From NCBI GenBank assembly GCA_934045905.1, contig OW203768.1:28115060-28179059 (forward strand): a stretch of DNA of 64,000 bases, written 5' to 3'. Both the position numbers and the translations under genes were made by a program. The notes under the pieces were generated by a model. That model did not search any database. It was not told where the DNA came from and worked only from the letters and a program-made list of their open reading frames with translations. The stretch is from Leuctra nigra. Lineage: Eukaryota; Arthropoda; Insecta; Plecoptera; Leuctridae. Below, in pieces: positions 35,726 to 47,664 of this stretch (position 1 is its first letter; every line of letters starts with the position of its first letter).

Positions 35726-37599
35726 TCTTTTTATTTTGTTATGTTGGTGCTAGCGTAGTACATAATTTTTGTTGCCATCTTCACCACCATAGTCATTGTA
35801 AAGAAGATTTGAACAAAGCTGAACTAAAGCTGAACTAATTTCCGAGATATATCACTTCAAAGATACAGTCTTTCTTTCAAAATTAACATTGCAACCACAC
35901 AGGAAAAGGCATGCTGATATTTTCAAAAGTGTATTAAGCGGCTTTCCCACCCTAAGATTTCTTAAAAAAATTACGATATCGTGTATCAAGTACAATATTT
36001 AATTCTAACAGTTTTAAATGTACATGTTCCTGGATGATTTACTGAGCTATAAGGGGTTAACTGCTTTATTTCGACGATTTTCCTAATAAAAAGTTCAGTT
36101 TTACTGATAACATTGCGTTGCCATGGAGAAACGGTCCCCTAGACATTCGTAGTTTTTGCAAATTAGTGGAAATTTCAAGAAGACCGTGATTATATCGCTT
36201 GTCCCTCCTTAAGGGCCGGTCTTTGAACCTCTTGCTAAAGTCTTTGATAGCTTAGCTATCAGATAAACCTTTTGATAGCGTTAGCAGGCGTCTTTTAACT
36301 TCTTGATAGCGTTAGCTAGAGGATAAAATGAGCTATCAAAAAGATAAATCTGGCAAGAGGTTGAACCAGTAGATAAATATTTAGCAGGCAGTTTCTTGCT
36401 TATTTCCATGGCAACGATGGTAAAACAACAAATCAGTTAAAATGGCGGAAATATTTTATTTTGATTCTGATGATGCATTTATAGTGTTTATGCCAAAAGG
36501 GGAAGAACCAAGTGATTTGAACATTTAACCTCACATTTAACACCTTCTGCAATGTTTGTACACCAAGTTAAGAATTAATTATTAATTTTTATAGTTTTAA
36601 TACCTATGCATTTATTGCAGATAAACGTAGGCAATTAGTTCATTATTTGAGAGGATTATCTTCTTTGACATGCGATTTCCTCGCATCCAAAATTCCGCTC
36701 GCTGTGACGAAAACAACACTTACCGTGAAGAGTTTGTTGCGGATTGCGGATTGCGGAAAGCGATAATTGATAACTCAGTATTGTTTTAATGTATCTCTAG
36801 TTCTAAACAGATAGGTTCTTGCTACTGTAAAATATTTCACAATACATAGGCTACACATACATTGGAATAAATCATTGTTTTAAATGAAATTATTTTTACT
36901 CTCAAACATTATTTATGTGATTGGATTATTGAAGAAATTTACATTTTTTGGTTTAGGAATTTATTGAGATTCAGACTTGTTGATGAACATTGATAATGTA
37001 TTCACTTGATTGACTGAATATTGATTCCCACTGGCAAATTTATAAAGACGAATATAAACAATAATTTTTGTTTATCTTTATTTTAAAAATAATATTGCTT
37101 CAACACTACTTCATCAATTAGCAGTCAATCTGTTTTCTTCTCAGTTTTAATACGACACATATAACTGCTCTCTTGTGACTGCTTTCTTGAGTTGTGCTCT
37201 TCTGACAAGTTTGGCTCTGCGTTTGTCTCCTCTGAAAGACAATGCGTGGAGCTTGCTGATTACTGAAAGCAGAAACAACCAATTGACAGCCTTCTTGGGA
37301 AAATAATTTTGGAATGATTGGGTGGAATGTTACGAGATCAGGAAGGTGTTCGAGTTGAAGGAAGGGCAAACACCTTGAGTATTCAAAGAACCGCTTCAAC
37401 TGAAATTATAAACCGGTAACGAGGGTGCTCAGAAATTAAGTTCTGACGTTTAATGAAGACCGAGAGAATGAGAACATGATTCTTGAAGTGCAAGACAACT
37501 TTGGTGCAATAAAAATGTTAGTATTTACCGATGTTTCATCATTTCATGCACAGTACATTGAGACATTCAGAAAACTCTTTAACGTTATTCTCTGCTTAT

Positions 37600-37830
37600 G
37601 GGCATTAGGTAGGAACTCTTGGCTAAAGTAAAAACGGTATTGTATGAAACGGAATAGCTGCTGGTCAGATTCCTTGGAAATCAATCCTTGTCAATCAATG
37701 AAATCAGAGCTCACCTACTAGAGTTAATGACATGTTAGCTAGGACTGCATCGGATGATGTCATCAAATCTTTATCGGCCAATCCGTTCTTATGAATACCA
37801 TATTTACTTTGGCCAAGTGTATATTGGGTT
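37600..37830. mobile_element. MITE copy related to 52921-53131
   Basis: Shares aatcaatccttg, aatgaaatcagagctcacct and ggatgatg with the element at 52921-53131, with degraded ends. Confidence 0.5.
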
Positions 37831-38449
37831 TTATGGAAACCTTTCAGTGAATACATTATCACGATGGGACGTGCAAAATGACAATATAAATCGAGACCTC
37901 TTCACTTGCCGTGCCAAGATAGAGCTCGGACCTACGATCACCACACTTTACAGGGATTGGAAACTGTCTGACTAGCTGGCCATGGGTTTGGTCCCCTTGA
38001 ACACAACAAGCATAGAATAAGCTGCTGTGATGTCGCTCACGTGACACATGTCTTTATCTCCCGCCAGAACAGAATTCAAATATTCGACAATGCGCCATCA
38101 TCTTTAGCAGCGGCAAGTTTGAGAAGCTCTTTCAAACCTGGCGGCAATAGTGTGAATCAAATTAAAACACTCCAAAAGAATATTTTTTTTTTAAATTTCG
38201 CGGGTCACCGACCGGAAGTAAACGGGTGCAGGAAGTAATTGGGTGCAAATCGGCGGCCCAGACCCTGGGCCGCCTTCATTTAGCATTGGTCTTATGGGAG
38301 TGACGTCACAATTCGCAGACGGTTTCCAGTCCCTGTAAAGTGTGGTGATCGTAGCTCGGACATACATCAGTCGTTTGGCTTTGGCAAGTGAAATATTCCA
38401 GGTTTGATCCCCGATTCAACCGGATATATTTTACTTTAACATTCTTTCC

Positions 38450-38680
38450 TATCATGGTAGGTACACCCAACAAATCATAAAACGGTATTTGAACGAAAAA
38501 GATTGGATGCTGGTAAGGTTTATTGACAATCAATCCTTGTTATTATCAATGAAATCAGAGCTCACCTACTAGAGGTAGATGACGAGTAAGCATAGACTTA
38601 ATCGGATGATGCCATCACATTTTTTTCAGACAATCCATTTCTTTCAAATACCGTTTTATGCATTGTCGAGTGTACATTTA
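38450..38680. mobile_element. MITE copy related to 52921-53131
   Basis: A second diverged copy (ttattatcaatgaaatcag, cggatgatgccatca), with degraded terminal repeats around gtacacccaac and gtcgagtgtac. Confidence 0.5.
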
Positions 38681-39487
38681 CAATATTTAAATTCAGTAAA
38701 ATTATTGTAAAACCCGATTTACACGGTACTATTTTTTGAACAACTTCTGTGTCACATTCCCAGTTTTCACAAAATTTTGCATTTACACGAAGCAACTTTC
38801 TGTCACCGAACTTACAACATGTTCTAATTTCCTTCAAGAAATGTGGCAAAGACTGTTCCAAAGTCTGTGACACGTAGAGGTTGTTCAATAAATGTGACCC
38901 TGTAAATCGGGCCTTAGAGCTGTTCCTGTCAAAATGTTCGTCGCCGAACATTTTTTCTTGGAGTTGTGTCAACTCCGATGACAGTCTGTACCAACGATAA
39001 TTTTAATCTGAATTCTATTAAGAGCTCTATTTAAACTTAATCAATAACACACTCACCATGTGCGGACTGCAGAATCTTCAATCACACGACCGACCGCCTT
39101 GGCCCTCTCTTTCCTTATGTTGTTCCACCGAGTCTGAATTAAATTCATAGCTTATATTGTCCCATTCATCCTGCAGATGATAGAAAGAAAACGTGTTTTA
39201 CTGAAATAAGATCAACCATGTAGACATCCAATAAAACAGTATGTAGGTGAAGAAATTTTATGTGATATGATGTAGGAGTACAATGATATGAACAAGGAAG
39301 TACGGAAGTACTTCCTTTGTATGGAAGTACAAAATGTAAAAAATTATACTTCAAAGTAACTTACTATCTCTCTCCAAATATCTCCATCAGTTTCCTTATT
39401 TTCGATTATATTTTAACGCATTTTGGGTAATTATTTGATCTTCAAATATCACTTTGAGAAAATATATTGTTTCACTCACTTTTGTAA

Positions 39488-40139
39488 TTGAATCACTTAT
39501 TCAAGTAAGGGCATGAGTCCATGGTAAGTAGTTCTGAGATAAATGAAAAAAACTATATAAAACTTTGTAGTTATTTTTTAAAAAAAATAATAGTATTGAT
39601 TTAAATAGTAAAAAATATTAGCTTTTAAACCTGTTTGTCAGATTATTTATTTGACCCTTATAACATCAAAATTTTAGGACTTTTTTGCTCTGGACTCATG
39701 CCCTTACTTGAATACAAGTTCATTTCCCAGAACTGCATACACTAATAATGTTCAAAATAATGCTAATTCATATGATTTTGCTCAAATATCATTTATTCAA
39801 CAGAGCAGAAACTTTACAAGGAAGTACATATGAATATGTTAGTGAAATTAGTCATATTATGGCTTTTTGATGAAAAAGAAAAGAGCCTTTTATACTTGCA
39901 TGTATTCAAGAAAGGGCATGAGTCCACTTGCATGTATTCAAGAAAGGGCATAAGTCCATGGACTCATGCCCTTTCTTGAATACATGCAAGTTAGATTATT
40001 TATTTCCATCCCGTGTGGGATACGGACTGATGCCCTTTCTTCAGAATACGTGCGTCTATCATCAATAATGCGATTCCCACACTAAAGTTGATTTCGTAAT
40101 TTTGTGGACTGATGCCCTTACTTGAATAACTGATTCAAT
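39488..40139. mobile_element. MITE with iterated terminal motif
   Basis: Terminal inverted repeats of about 34 bases start TTGAATCACTTATTCAAG. The motif attcaagaaagggcatgagtc recurs inside in both directions (near 39685, 39905, 39935, 39965, 40025), about seven copies in all. It is nested in the Harbinger-like element. Confidence 0.65.
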
Positions 40140-40375
40140 TTGTTTGACATATTTGACAGCTAGTCAACAAGAACAGCTGACTGCGTAGAAGATGTTGCGC
40201 GTCAGTCAACAATGAAAATGTACTACCCACAAAAGAAATATCGGCTTAGCTAACGGACAGCTGGCAGCACCTTTTCTAGGGGTACAAAGACGCAATATTT
40301 TTTAGGTGCTTGCTAACTTTATCCGGTAGCCAGCTATCAAGGACTTTAGCAAGAGGTTCAAAGACCAGCCCTAAG

Positions 40376-41475
40376 TAGGTTTGAATATGTTTACTTCGTA
40401 GGTTTCATATTGTATTTCCGTTTTGATAGGTTTCAGTAGGTATGTAGGTTTTTATAGGAGCCAATAGGTATGTGTAATGTTAGGTCTCTGTAGGATCTGG
40501 TAGGTGACCAACAGGGTCTCTGTAGTAATAAGTAGGATCCAAAAGGGAAAACGTGAGTTGATAGGTATAGGATTCAATAGGATTGAATTTGATTCTGTTG
40601 GTATAGGAATACATAGGATTCTTGAGGATTTAAAAATATTACAATTTTGATTAATGGGCTTCTACGCTGCCATTTGCTCTCACTACGGAACGCTTGCTAC
40701 AATTGTTCATTTTTCCTTCCACGCGTGCGTCTGTACAAAATGACAGCTAGATGACAGCTCACTTATAACTTTTCTTGTATTTGAAATATAATGCCAAACT
40801 GTTATGTTCGGAGTGAAGGTAATCGGTTTAAAATGTAATATATACTTATTAAATAAAGAAATAGTTTCAATTACTTACTTTTTATACTGGAAGATCACTT
40901 TACGTTAAACAACTTCTTTTGTTTTCAATTCTGACAAAGTAGCAACCTGTCAACAAACATTTGACTGTTGCCATGGCAACCAGGTATGGTCATCTGTGAC
41001 GCGCTCTATTCTAGCTAGGAGTTTGGAAGCCCATTACTACGCCTTAATTATTAGTCTTTTTCACTTTAAGAGCACATATTTACAGATCAAGTGGCATTTG
41101 TTAACAGTGAGCAAAATTAAATTGAAGTGCATACCCAGGTCCGTCACGTGGAAGTCAGTCGTTCTCGTGACTCTGTAGCTACAGAGTCAGATGAGTTTTT
41201 AAGATGTAAAACTTCTCCTATTGAAAAATGTTCTGCCTATTTAAACATACTAAATCCTATGCAATTCTATTCCTATCGAATACTAATCAATCATATTCCT
41301 ACATAGACATGGAAATTAATATTCAAACGTATCCCTATTGAAGCATACTGAATCATATACCTACATAGATCAGGTAATTCCTACACAGACCAACTAAGGA
41401 ATATACCTATAGAAACATATGAACCAATAGGTTACCACTGATCCTATTGAGGATCAGTGGATCAGTATCCAGACC
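40376..41475. repeat. Family C: TAGG-rich inverted-arm element
   Basis: The left part (40376-40640) is a degenerate array around ataggtttcaataggattg. The right part (41200-41470) is its inverse (CCTA-rich, cctattgaatcatac). The middle holds attactacgccttaattatt, which recurs at 63617. A second copy is at 61410-64000. Near 40792 a tiny ORF (MPNCYVRSE) precedes a donor-like GTAATC. Confidence 0.55.
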
Positions 41476-41504
41476 TTCATAGACATATTGATTCCTAAAA
41501 ATAA

Positions 41505-41652
41505 TAAAAACAAGGAAGAATAATGTACCAAGTCAAAGTTAATAAAACACAACCTATAGAACGTTACACTGGTACGATTTACAAATACATTAAAAACAAC
41601 ACGCAATATTTCGGATACACTTTCAGTCAACATTCTTCAGGTGTACTACACT
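41505..41652 (-). repeat. Penelope terminal direct repeat, copy 1
   Basis: Contains aaggaagaataatg, gttaataaaacacaacc and cacgcaatatttcgga. It matches 47520-47664 in the same orientation with scattered differences. Confidence 0.7.
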
Positions 41653-41839
41653 GACGTGAAACCACCACGAAACGTCAGACCCCAAAGAAAAAAACACGTG
41701 ATGTAAACAAACCCGCCATCTACATCCGAGATAGTAGCCAGTCGGCTAATAAAACTACACCATGACGCATAGCGACACAGGCCAAAACCCAGTCCTCTTC
41801 GTCGAACAATATACGTCACCGCGCTAGTATATTAATTAT

Positions 41840-42170
41840 CATGTAACAATCTGTGAAATAGACGGCGTCAATACCGAACGCCATGACTCAGAAAAGAAAA
41901 AACTGCTCTCACCCACAATACCATCACCACACGCAAGGAGCGCTACCTCCACAAATTTACGTTTTTTATTGTTTCTTTCATGTAAAATATTTTCCGTCCC
42001 ATCCCATTGCATATGCATATGCATATGTGTCCAGGCATGTTCGGCAACTAATGAACTCCGAATCTTATGGTTCTTTACATTCTCTTTATGTTCCCAAACC
42101 TGTATTGCTAACGGCCGACCTGTTTCCCCGATGTATGCACATCACCACACTGACATGGCAAAGAATTAAC
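41840..42170 (-). pseudogene. GIY-YIG-type endonuclease remnant of the PLE
   Basis: The minus strand reads LPCQCGDVH, then in shifted frames WEHKENVKNHKIRSS and WTHMHM. This resembles the C-x-C-G-x-x-Y-I-G-E-T-G-R and EH segments of Penelope GIY-YIG domains, but the Y-IG core is mutated (HTSGKQVGR). Not functional. Confidence 0.6.
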
Positions 42171-42259
42171 ACTATCTTTTGACTTCTGGACGTCATCACT
42201 AGGTTTGGTGGAACAAAAAAGACTCCTCATAGTTGTCGCCGATTTAAACACAGTCCGTA

Positions 42260-42854
42260 TATTATGAGAGGCCAACAAGCGTCGAATTTTTTTCCGAGAA
42301 ACCTGGTATATAATCAATTCCTATTGTCTTAATTCTTTGTGTCAAAGACCGTCTCCTACCATCATTCGGCTTACCCCACCTATCCAACCGCAGAATACTG
42401 CCTAACAGCTTTCTAGGATACCCATTGGCTTCAAAAGAACAACGTAGCTTTAGTACTTTTTCCTGAAAAGACTTCTGGGTACTAGATAAAACAAGAGCCC
42501 GGGACATCAAGCACTTAACTACCCCTCTCTTGACTTGCTGCGTATGATACGACGAAACATTGAGGTATTGGTCCGTATGGGTAGGCTTTTATACACTGCA
42601 GTATTCAAACCCCCATCCTTCTTAGTAATTAAAATGTCTAAAAATTTTAACGCTCCTTCCTCCTCCATTTCCGTGGTGAATTTAATATTCTCATGAAAGC
42701 TATCAAGGTCCAACAACAAACCTTCCAAATCTGCCCGACCCTCCGACGGAATGATGGCAAATAAATCATCCACATATCTTCCCCACAAAAGAGGCTTACA
42801 AATACTCTTGGCCAGAACGTTTTCCTCCAAGTCCGTCAAATAAATGTCGGCTAA
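42260..42854 (-). pseudogene. Penelope-like reverse transcriptase, C-terminal half
   Basis: The minus strand encodes ADIYLTDLEENVLAK, then GRYVDDLFAIIP (catalytic YVDD), ENIKFTTEMEEEGALKFLD and ITKKDGGLNTAVY, all typical PLE RT wording. After a frameshift it continues as GVVKCLMSRALVLSS. The preceding motif lies on the other side of the MITE at 42855-43138. Confidence 0.8.
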
Positions 42855-43138
42855 AGCTGGGTTCCCATAATTCACATAGAATTCGCTTCCGGTTCGCTTC
42901 GCTTTCGCAAAATGGCTACCTTTTAACAAAGGAAATAGTCCATGTTTACATTCGCATGTTCACTTGTTTCGGTTTCGTTTCGGTTTCATCAAAGTTAAAA
43001 TTGGCTCAACTTTAACGAAACCGAAACACGGGAACATGCGAATGTAAACATGGACGATTTCCTTTGTTAAAAGGTAGCCATTTTGCGAAAGCGAAGCGAA
43101 CCGGAAGCGAATTCGATGTGAAGTATGGGAACTTAGCT
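42855..43138. mobile_element. PIF/Harbinger-like MITE inside the PLE
   Basis: 284 bases with long inverted arms (AGCTGGGTTCCCATAATTC at the left, its inverse with two changes at the right; inner CGCTTCCGGTTCGCTTCGC). It is flanked by TAA on both sides (42852-42854, 43139-43141). It splits the PLE RT between SPLL and ADIYL. Confidence 0.8.
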
Positions 43139-43196
43139 TAACAATGGAGAAAACGAACTGCCCATAGCAAGACCATCTAGCTGCAAGTAAAAGATA
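43139..43196 (-). pseudogene. PLE RT fragment between two insertions
   Basis: A 58-base island encoding QLDGLAMGSSFSPLL on the minus strand, the PLE G-L-x-M-G-S-x-x-S-P motif. It is trapped between the MITE and the family A element. Confidence 0.75.
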
Positions 43197-45550
43197 CCCA
43201 GAAAAAACACTCCGTGTAAAAATACCAGCCAAGTCTCTTTAACTATAAAAAAAAAATAGAAGAAATCTAAAAATTCAGCACTGAAAAGGAGTGATATCAA
43301 AAAAGGATCCAAGTCAACGAATTTTCCAAATTTTAATCGTACCATTGAAATAAAAATATCAACCCCCGAGAAATACTTAAAAAAAGGACTTGGCGCATCG
43401 TTTTTTTAAAGACACTTTTCTATCCTAAAAGTATAGGAAGAACTCTACAAGTATATTTTCCTGAGTATATCACATTCATTATCGACGAATCATACTACGT
43501 TTTAATATAACTAGTACTCTTACCTACTGGCAGTTTTGGTATTTTGTCAATATTCAGAGGAAATAAACGGATAAACGAATAACGAATAAACGGAAGCGGC
43601 CTAGTCTATTCGTTATTGCCACTATTTCTAGGGTCATATTAATCAATCATACTTCTCAATATCGTGACTGAGGGAAATAGCGAAAGCGCTCATTACAAGA
43701 AGGCCGTCAATGAGATTTGTATAAGTGACTAGTGCACTGAGCCATGCTGCTCAAATAATTACTGACTATATTTTTATCTAAAGTAATACGTTATGTAATT
43801 TATGAATTTTTTTGGTATAAAATGTTAATTAATAGCAATTAATTACACGGCGAGAAGGTTCAAAGTATAATGCTGTAGTAGGTATGTTGATGTACCCACA
43901 AAACTATAGGTACCTACCAATCACAAACACAACTGTTCTGTATTTATTGCTTGTAAGACAATGCTATGTTTCTTTGCGTACTTATATTTAAATTTAAAAT
44001 ATTTTACAGAATGTTCAATATTTAATTTGAAAGTTTTGTCCCAATTTTTCTAGGCATTTCTGAACTACGTAGTATGTGAGTGGCATAAGCTTAAGAATAG
44101 AAAAATGTCTTTAAAAAAACGATGCGCCAAGTCCTTTTTTAAAGTATTTCTCGGGGGTTGATATTTTTATTTCAATGGTACGATTAAAATTTTGAAAATT
44201 CGTTGACTTGGCTCCTTTTTTGATATCACTCCTTTTCAGTGCTGAATTTTTAGATTTCTTCTATTTTTTTTTATAGTTAAAGAGACTTGGCTGGTATTTT
44301 TACACGGAGTGTTTTTTCTGGGATATCACTTCTTTTGTTAGTTTATTCATACAGCTTGTAGCACATGTCCGAGCAGGGACTAATTTCTTTAAAAAAATAC
44401 GCCTCAACCGATTTGGTTACTATGAAAAGTTGCGTTTGGTATAAGATGAAAATGATTATCCAAGAAGAATAGCTTAAGTTTCGTTATAATCGATCCAGCC
44501 GTTTTCGATACATGACGTCACTTCCGGTTTTGAAATAGCGGCCGAATTCCGGTATAGGTAATAAGAAAACAATCTAGTTTTATCTAGTTGATACCTTCAT
44601 GAACGACCATCTGAATTCCTAATCCCTATATTTCCGTAAAATCGGTCATGCCGTTTGTAATATATGACGTCACTTCCGGTTTCATTTAGTGGTTCCTGCC
44701 GCCATTTCCGGTACCATTAATTTATTTATTCATTTTTCACAATTGATTTTTCAAATAAATAGCAGAATGAATACGCAGGAGCTAGTTCAGTTGCAATCGT
44801 TACAGGCGTTTTAGATATATGACGTCACTTCCGGTTTCAGGAATGGCGGCCGAGAACACTGCTACCTTGAATATATAAATTGTATTGTCTATGTTACAAT
44901 GTAAGTTAATTATGTACGTATTTTAAGTATAATTTGTTGAAATAAGTTAAATATTGCGTATTTATGACGTCACTTCCGGTTTAGAAAATAAGAAAATAAT
45001 ATTTTTTTTATTGATACTTCATATAGATGACCATTTAAATCGAATGGCGCTAATTTCGTTCTAATCGGTCCAGACGTTTTTGAGTTATGACGTCACTTCC
45101 GGTTTAAAAATGGCGGCACAAAAAATCACAAGAGGCAAGGTATCATCAGACGCCAAAAGTGCATATGTGGTAAAAGTTTCAGGTCGATCGATTTAGCCGT
45201 TTAGGCTGTGGCGCTGTCAACAGGGTTTCCTGATATCATCAGAATCATCATCTTCAGAATCAGAAAGTGGTGTAATTTCACTGTTTTCTCGGTCCTCTAG
45301 CGCGCAAATGGCATAACCTATTGTTCCCAAATTTGGTATATGTAGTGGGGTGGGCCATAGCTCGAAATTAAGACATTTCACAACAATGTGAGATTTTCCA
45401 ATTTTAAGATCCAGTAGGCCGAAAATGCCATGTTGTTGCTTACAGTAAAAGTGTTTGGTCTGCTCCTCAGTTTATTAGGCATTTACGGTATGTTGAGTGA
45501 CTGTGAGTGTATAGTACGACTTGGCTGGGTGGAGCGACCGCTCCACTAGA
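43197..45550 (+). mobile_element. Family A Helitron-like element inside the PLE
   Basis: Complete copy: CCCAGAAAAAACACTCC start, long 5' palindrome (43197-43420 against 44100-44325) and five CRE/ETS motifs (near 44515, 44665, 44820, 44965, 45090). The conserved 3' block (gtgggccatagctcg) ends in the hairpin GTGGAGCGACCGCTCCAC and CTAG. The PLE RT frame can be read through the junction if no target bases were duplicated. Confidence 0.7.
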
Positions 45551-45790
45551 TCACCAAATCGAAAATAACTAGATGACAGACACACACCAAGCATTATTCC
45601 TGCTATTGGAAGGCCGGTATGTTCCGCTAAGGTTCAATTACATTTTAACTTCTTCTTGACGACAACTATCGTCTCCTTGATGAGTACACTCGGAAATAAA
45701 TTGACGACATCAATACTCATCAAGAGGTCTGAACTATGCACCTTGAAGTAATTCCTGGACCTAGCTACTCGAGATTAACACAGACGAATC
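45551..45790 (-). pseudogene. PLE RT fragment upstream of the family A insertion
   Basis: Minus-strand frames read VHSSDLLMSIDVVNLFPSV (an RT motif A region with the catalytic Asp) and CLSSSYFRFG, normal PLE order upstream of LDGLAMG. Confidence 0.65.
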
Positions 45791-46317
45791 AGCCCCATTA
45801 CCCAAAGGCTTAAGGTAGCACAACTAATATCTCATATCTTCCAAATAAGCCTATTTTTGGCAGAGGTATCAATAATCACTATTTACACGATACTGTGAAA
45901 TATGAACAACTTCTCGTGTCTAGATTTTGAGATATTGTAGTTATAAATTCCTATTTTTAACATGTAGTCTTATGGGGGCCATTAAAATTATGACGATTTC
46001 CATGCTATTTTTGAATTTTGAATTTTACTGAGGTTCAACGTTTTTTCAAAAAACTGATTTCTAGATAGATAGTTGGACATTCTATTAGAAAAAAATTGAA
46101 AACAATACCAACGTGTGCTATTTTAAAAGTTATCAACCAAAAACTAAATGATTTCCCTATACCTCCTGTGTTACAGTTTTGTTCATTCTCGGAAGGCAAT
46201 AAATTGAAACCTCGCTATACGACAGGGGTTGCAAGTTAAATGACATTTTATGATTCATTTATACTTAAATATAGTTGAAATATAGGAAAACGTTTTCTGA
46301 ACTTGTAATTTCAAGAT

Positions 46318-47404
46318 TTATTTTTTGATATATATGTATAATGAAGGTACTACCTTAAGTATTTCCAAAATAAATTTAGACAACTTACTCCATGGAGAAT
46401 CCCTAGAGATCACAATCGATCTCAAAGGTAACCCAACTTGATGAACCTTAGGCAAACCATATACATGCGGCGGCTTGGCATAATGAGTCGTTAAACTGGA
46501 CCTCAACTAGCATCTGAAACATGATCAAACCTCTTCAACGTCCTATAAACCTTAGATTCAATAGAAGCCGTCGGATCTTTCTTCAAAATCTTATATTGAT
46601 CAGACGAAATTATATCTGCCATCTTAGATTCATTCATACACACACCTATCTAGCAACACCGTGGCTTTACCTTTATCTTCCGGTAATATGGTTAAAGATG
46701 TATCCTTACGTAGGCTTTTAATGATGGACAAGTCCTCTCTCGAACAATTAGGTTTAATCAGACCCGGATGCAATAAAAAGTCATTCAAGCTGTGGCGGAT
46801 ATTCTCCCTAAAAACCGGAGGAAACTCACCAATACTCGACTCTACGGATGCCACAACATCTAACTTGTTAACCCCCAGAGGTGTAAGAGCAAACCCCAGG
46901 CCTCTTGCCAAAACCACTTGTTCCTCAGCCGTAAAACACGGGACGAATGATTATTAACCACTCTAGAAGTATCATTCGAATGAGACAACGGCCCACCGGA
47001 CTGAATCAACGGTTCCCTACCCCGAAAACCACAACGCCTTTTTTCAAGCAACAATAAGTCAAATTTTCTAATGTGAGAAGACCTCACAGCGTCAAACACG
47101 TCATGATCATGGCAACGTTGAATATAGGCTAAAATGCAGTGTAAATTATCAAAGCCAGAACCTTTGATCCGTCCACAAACCCAGTCAATATCATTGTGAA
47201 AATGATAAATACATTGATTCTGAAACCGATCCTTAATCCCGATTTCTTAATCCGATCCTTCAGAAAAGCAGCAGAAGCCCGAAGTATGGCCAAACGACTC
47301 TCATGGGTGGACTCAAAAGGAATCTTAATCCTCAAACCTCTCGGAATAATGCCAGCCTCCTTACACCTACACAAGAACGTAAGATGATTCTTATGCTTAG
47401 CCAA
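46318..47404 (-). pseudogene. PLE N-terminal region and start of RT
   Basis: Overlapping broken minus-strand frames. AKHKNHLTFLCRCKEAGIIPRGLRIK is followed by NHSSRVLRL, LARGLGFALTP, DLSIIKSLRKDTSLTILPEDKG, and KPPHVYGLPKVH with PLRSIV. These are the N-terminal and first RT motifs of Penelope proteins. At least three frame changes are needed, so it is inactive. Confidence 0.7.
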
Positions 47405-47519
47405 GCACAGAAAAGTTTTTCCAACTTCCTACATCGCAGTTTAAGCTTCTGAAAATCATGCTTGTTCAGATGACGGGTGGATCACTACAGCTACCACCAA
47501 ATGCAGGTCCATACTGAGA

Positions 47520-47664
47520 TAATAACAATAGGTAAAAGGAAGAATAATGTTTTAAGTCATAGTTAATAAAACACAACCAATAGGAAGTTACAATGGTACG
47601 ATTTAAAAATACATTAAAAACAACACACAATATTTCGGACACACTTTCAGTCTCCTTCCTCATG
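47520..47664 (-). repeat. Penelope terminal direct repeat, copy 2
   Basis: Partner of 41505-41652, same orientation, at the 5' side of the PLE. The stretch 47665-48047 beyond it has no recognised feature. Confidence 0.7.

Larger units (their letters stand above)
36213..40371. mobile_element. PIF/Harbinger-like element, about 4.2 kb
   Basis: The ends GGGCCGGTCTTTGAACCTC and GTTCAAAGACCAGCCC are inverted repeats of about 40 bases (inner GCTATCAAGGACTTTAGC) with TAA on both sides (36210-36212, 40372-40374). A short ORF at 36442-36528 starts MAEIFYFDSDDAF, but no transposase with a DDE triad is recognisable. It appears non-autonomous or decayed and hosts other insertions (about 37600-37830, 38450-38680, 39488-40139). 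Confidence 0.65.
41505..47664 (-). mobile_element. Penelope-like element, nested and decayed
   Basis: The minus strand carries, in broken frames, an N-terminal domain (47400-46520), a reverse transcriptase (46500-42500) and a GIY-YIG-type tail (42170-41840). A direct repeat of about 145 bases (gttaataaaacacaacc and caatatttcgga, at about 41508-41652 and 47520-47664) bounds it, like the terminal repeats of Penelope elements. Two other transposons are nested inside (42855-43138 and 43197-45550), and 45790-46330 shows no recognisable coding. Order and motifs fit a PLE rather than an R2 or RTE LINE. Confidence 0.8.

Noticed and set aside
40792..40820. MPNCYVRSE mini-ORF before a donor-like GTAATC as a second THAP start
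   Set aside because: Too short, with only one Cys and a poor donor context.
41580..41652. Hammerhead ribozyme in the Penelope terminal repeat
   Set aside because: The minus strand has CTGAAAG and CCGAAAT at plausible spacing, but the CUGANGA core is not intact and I could not draw convincing helices.
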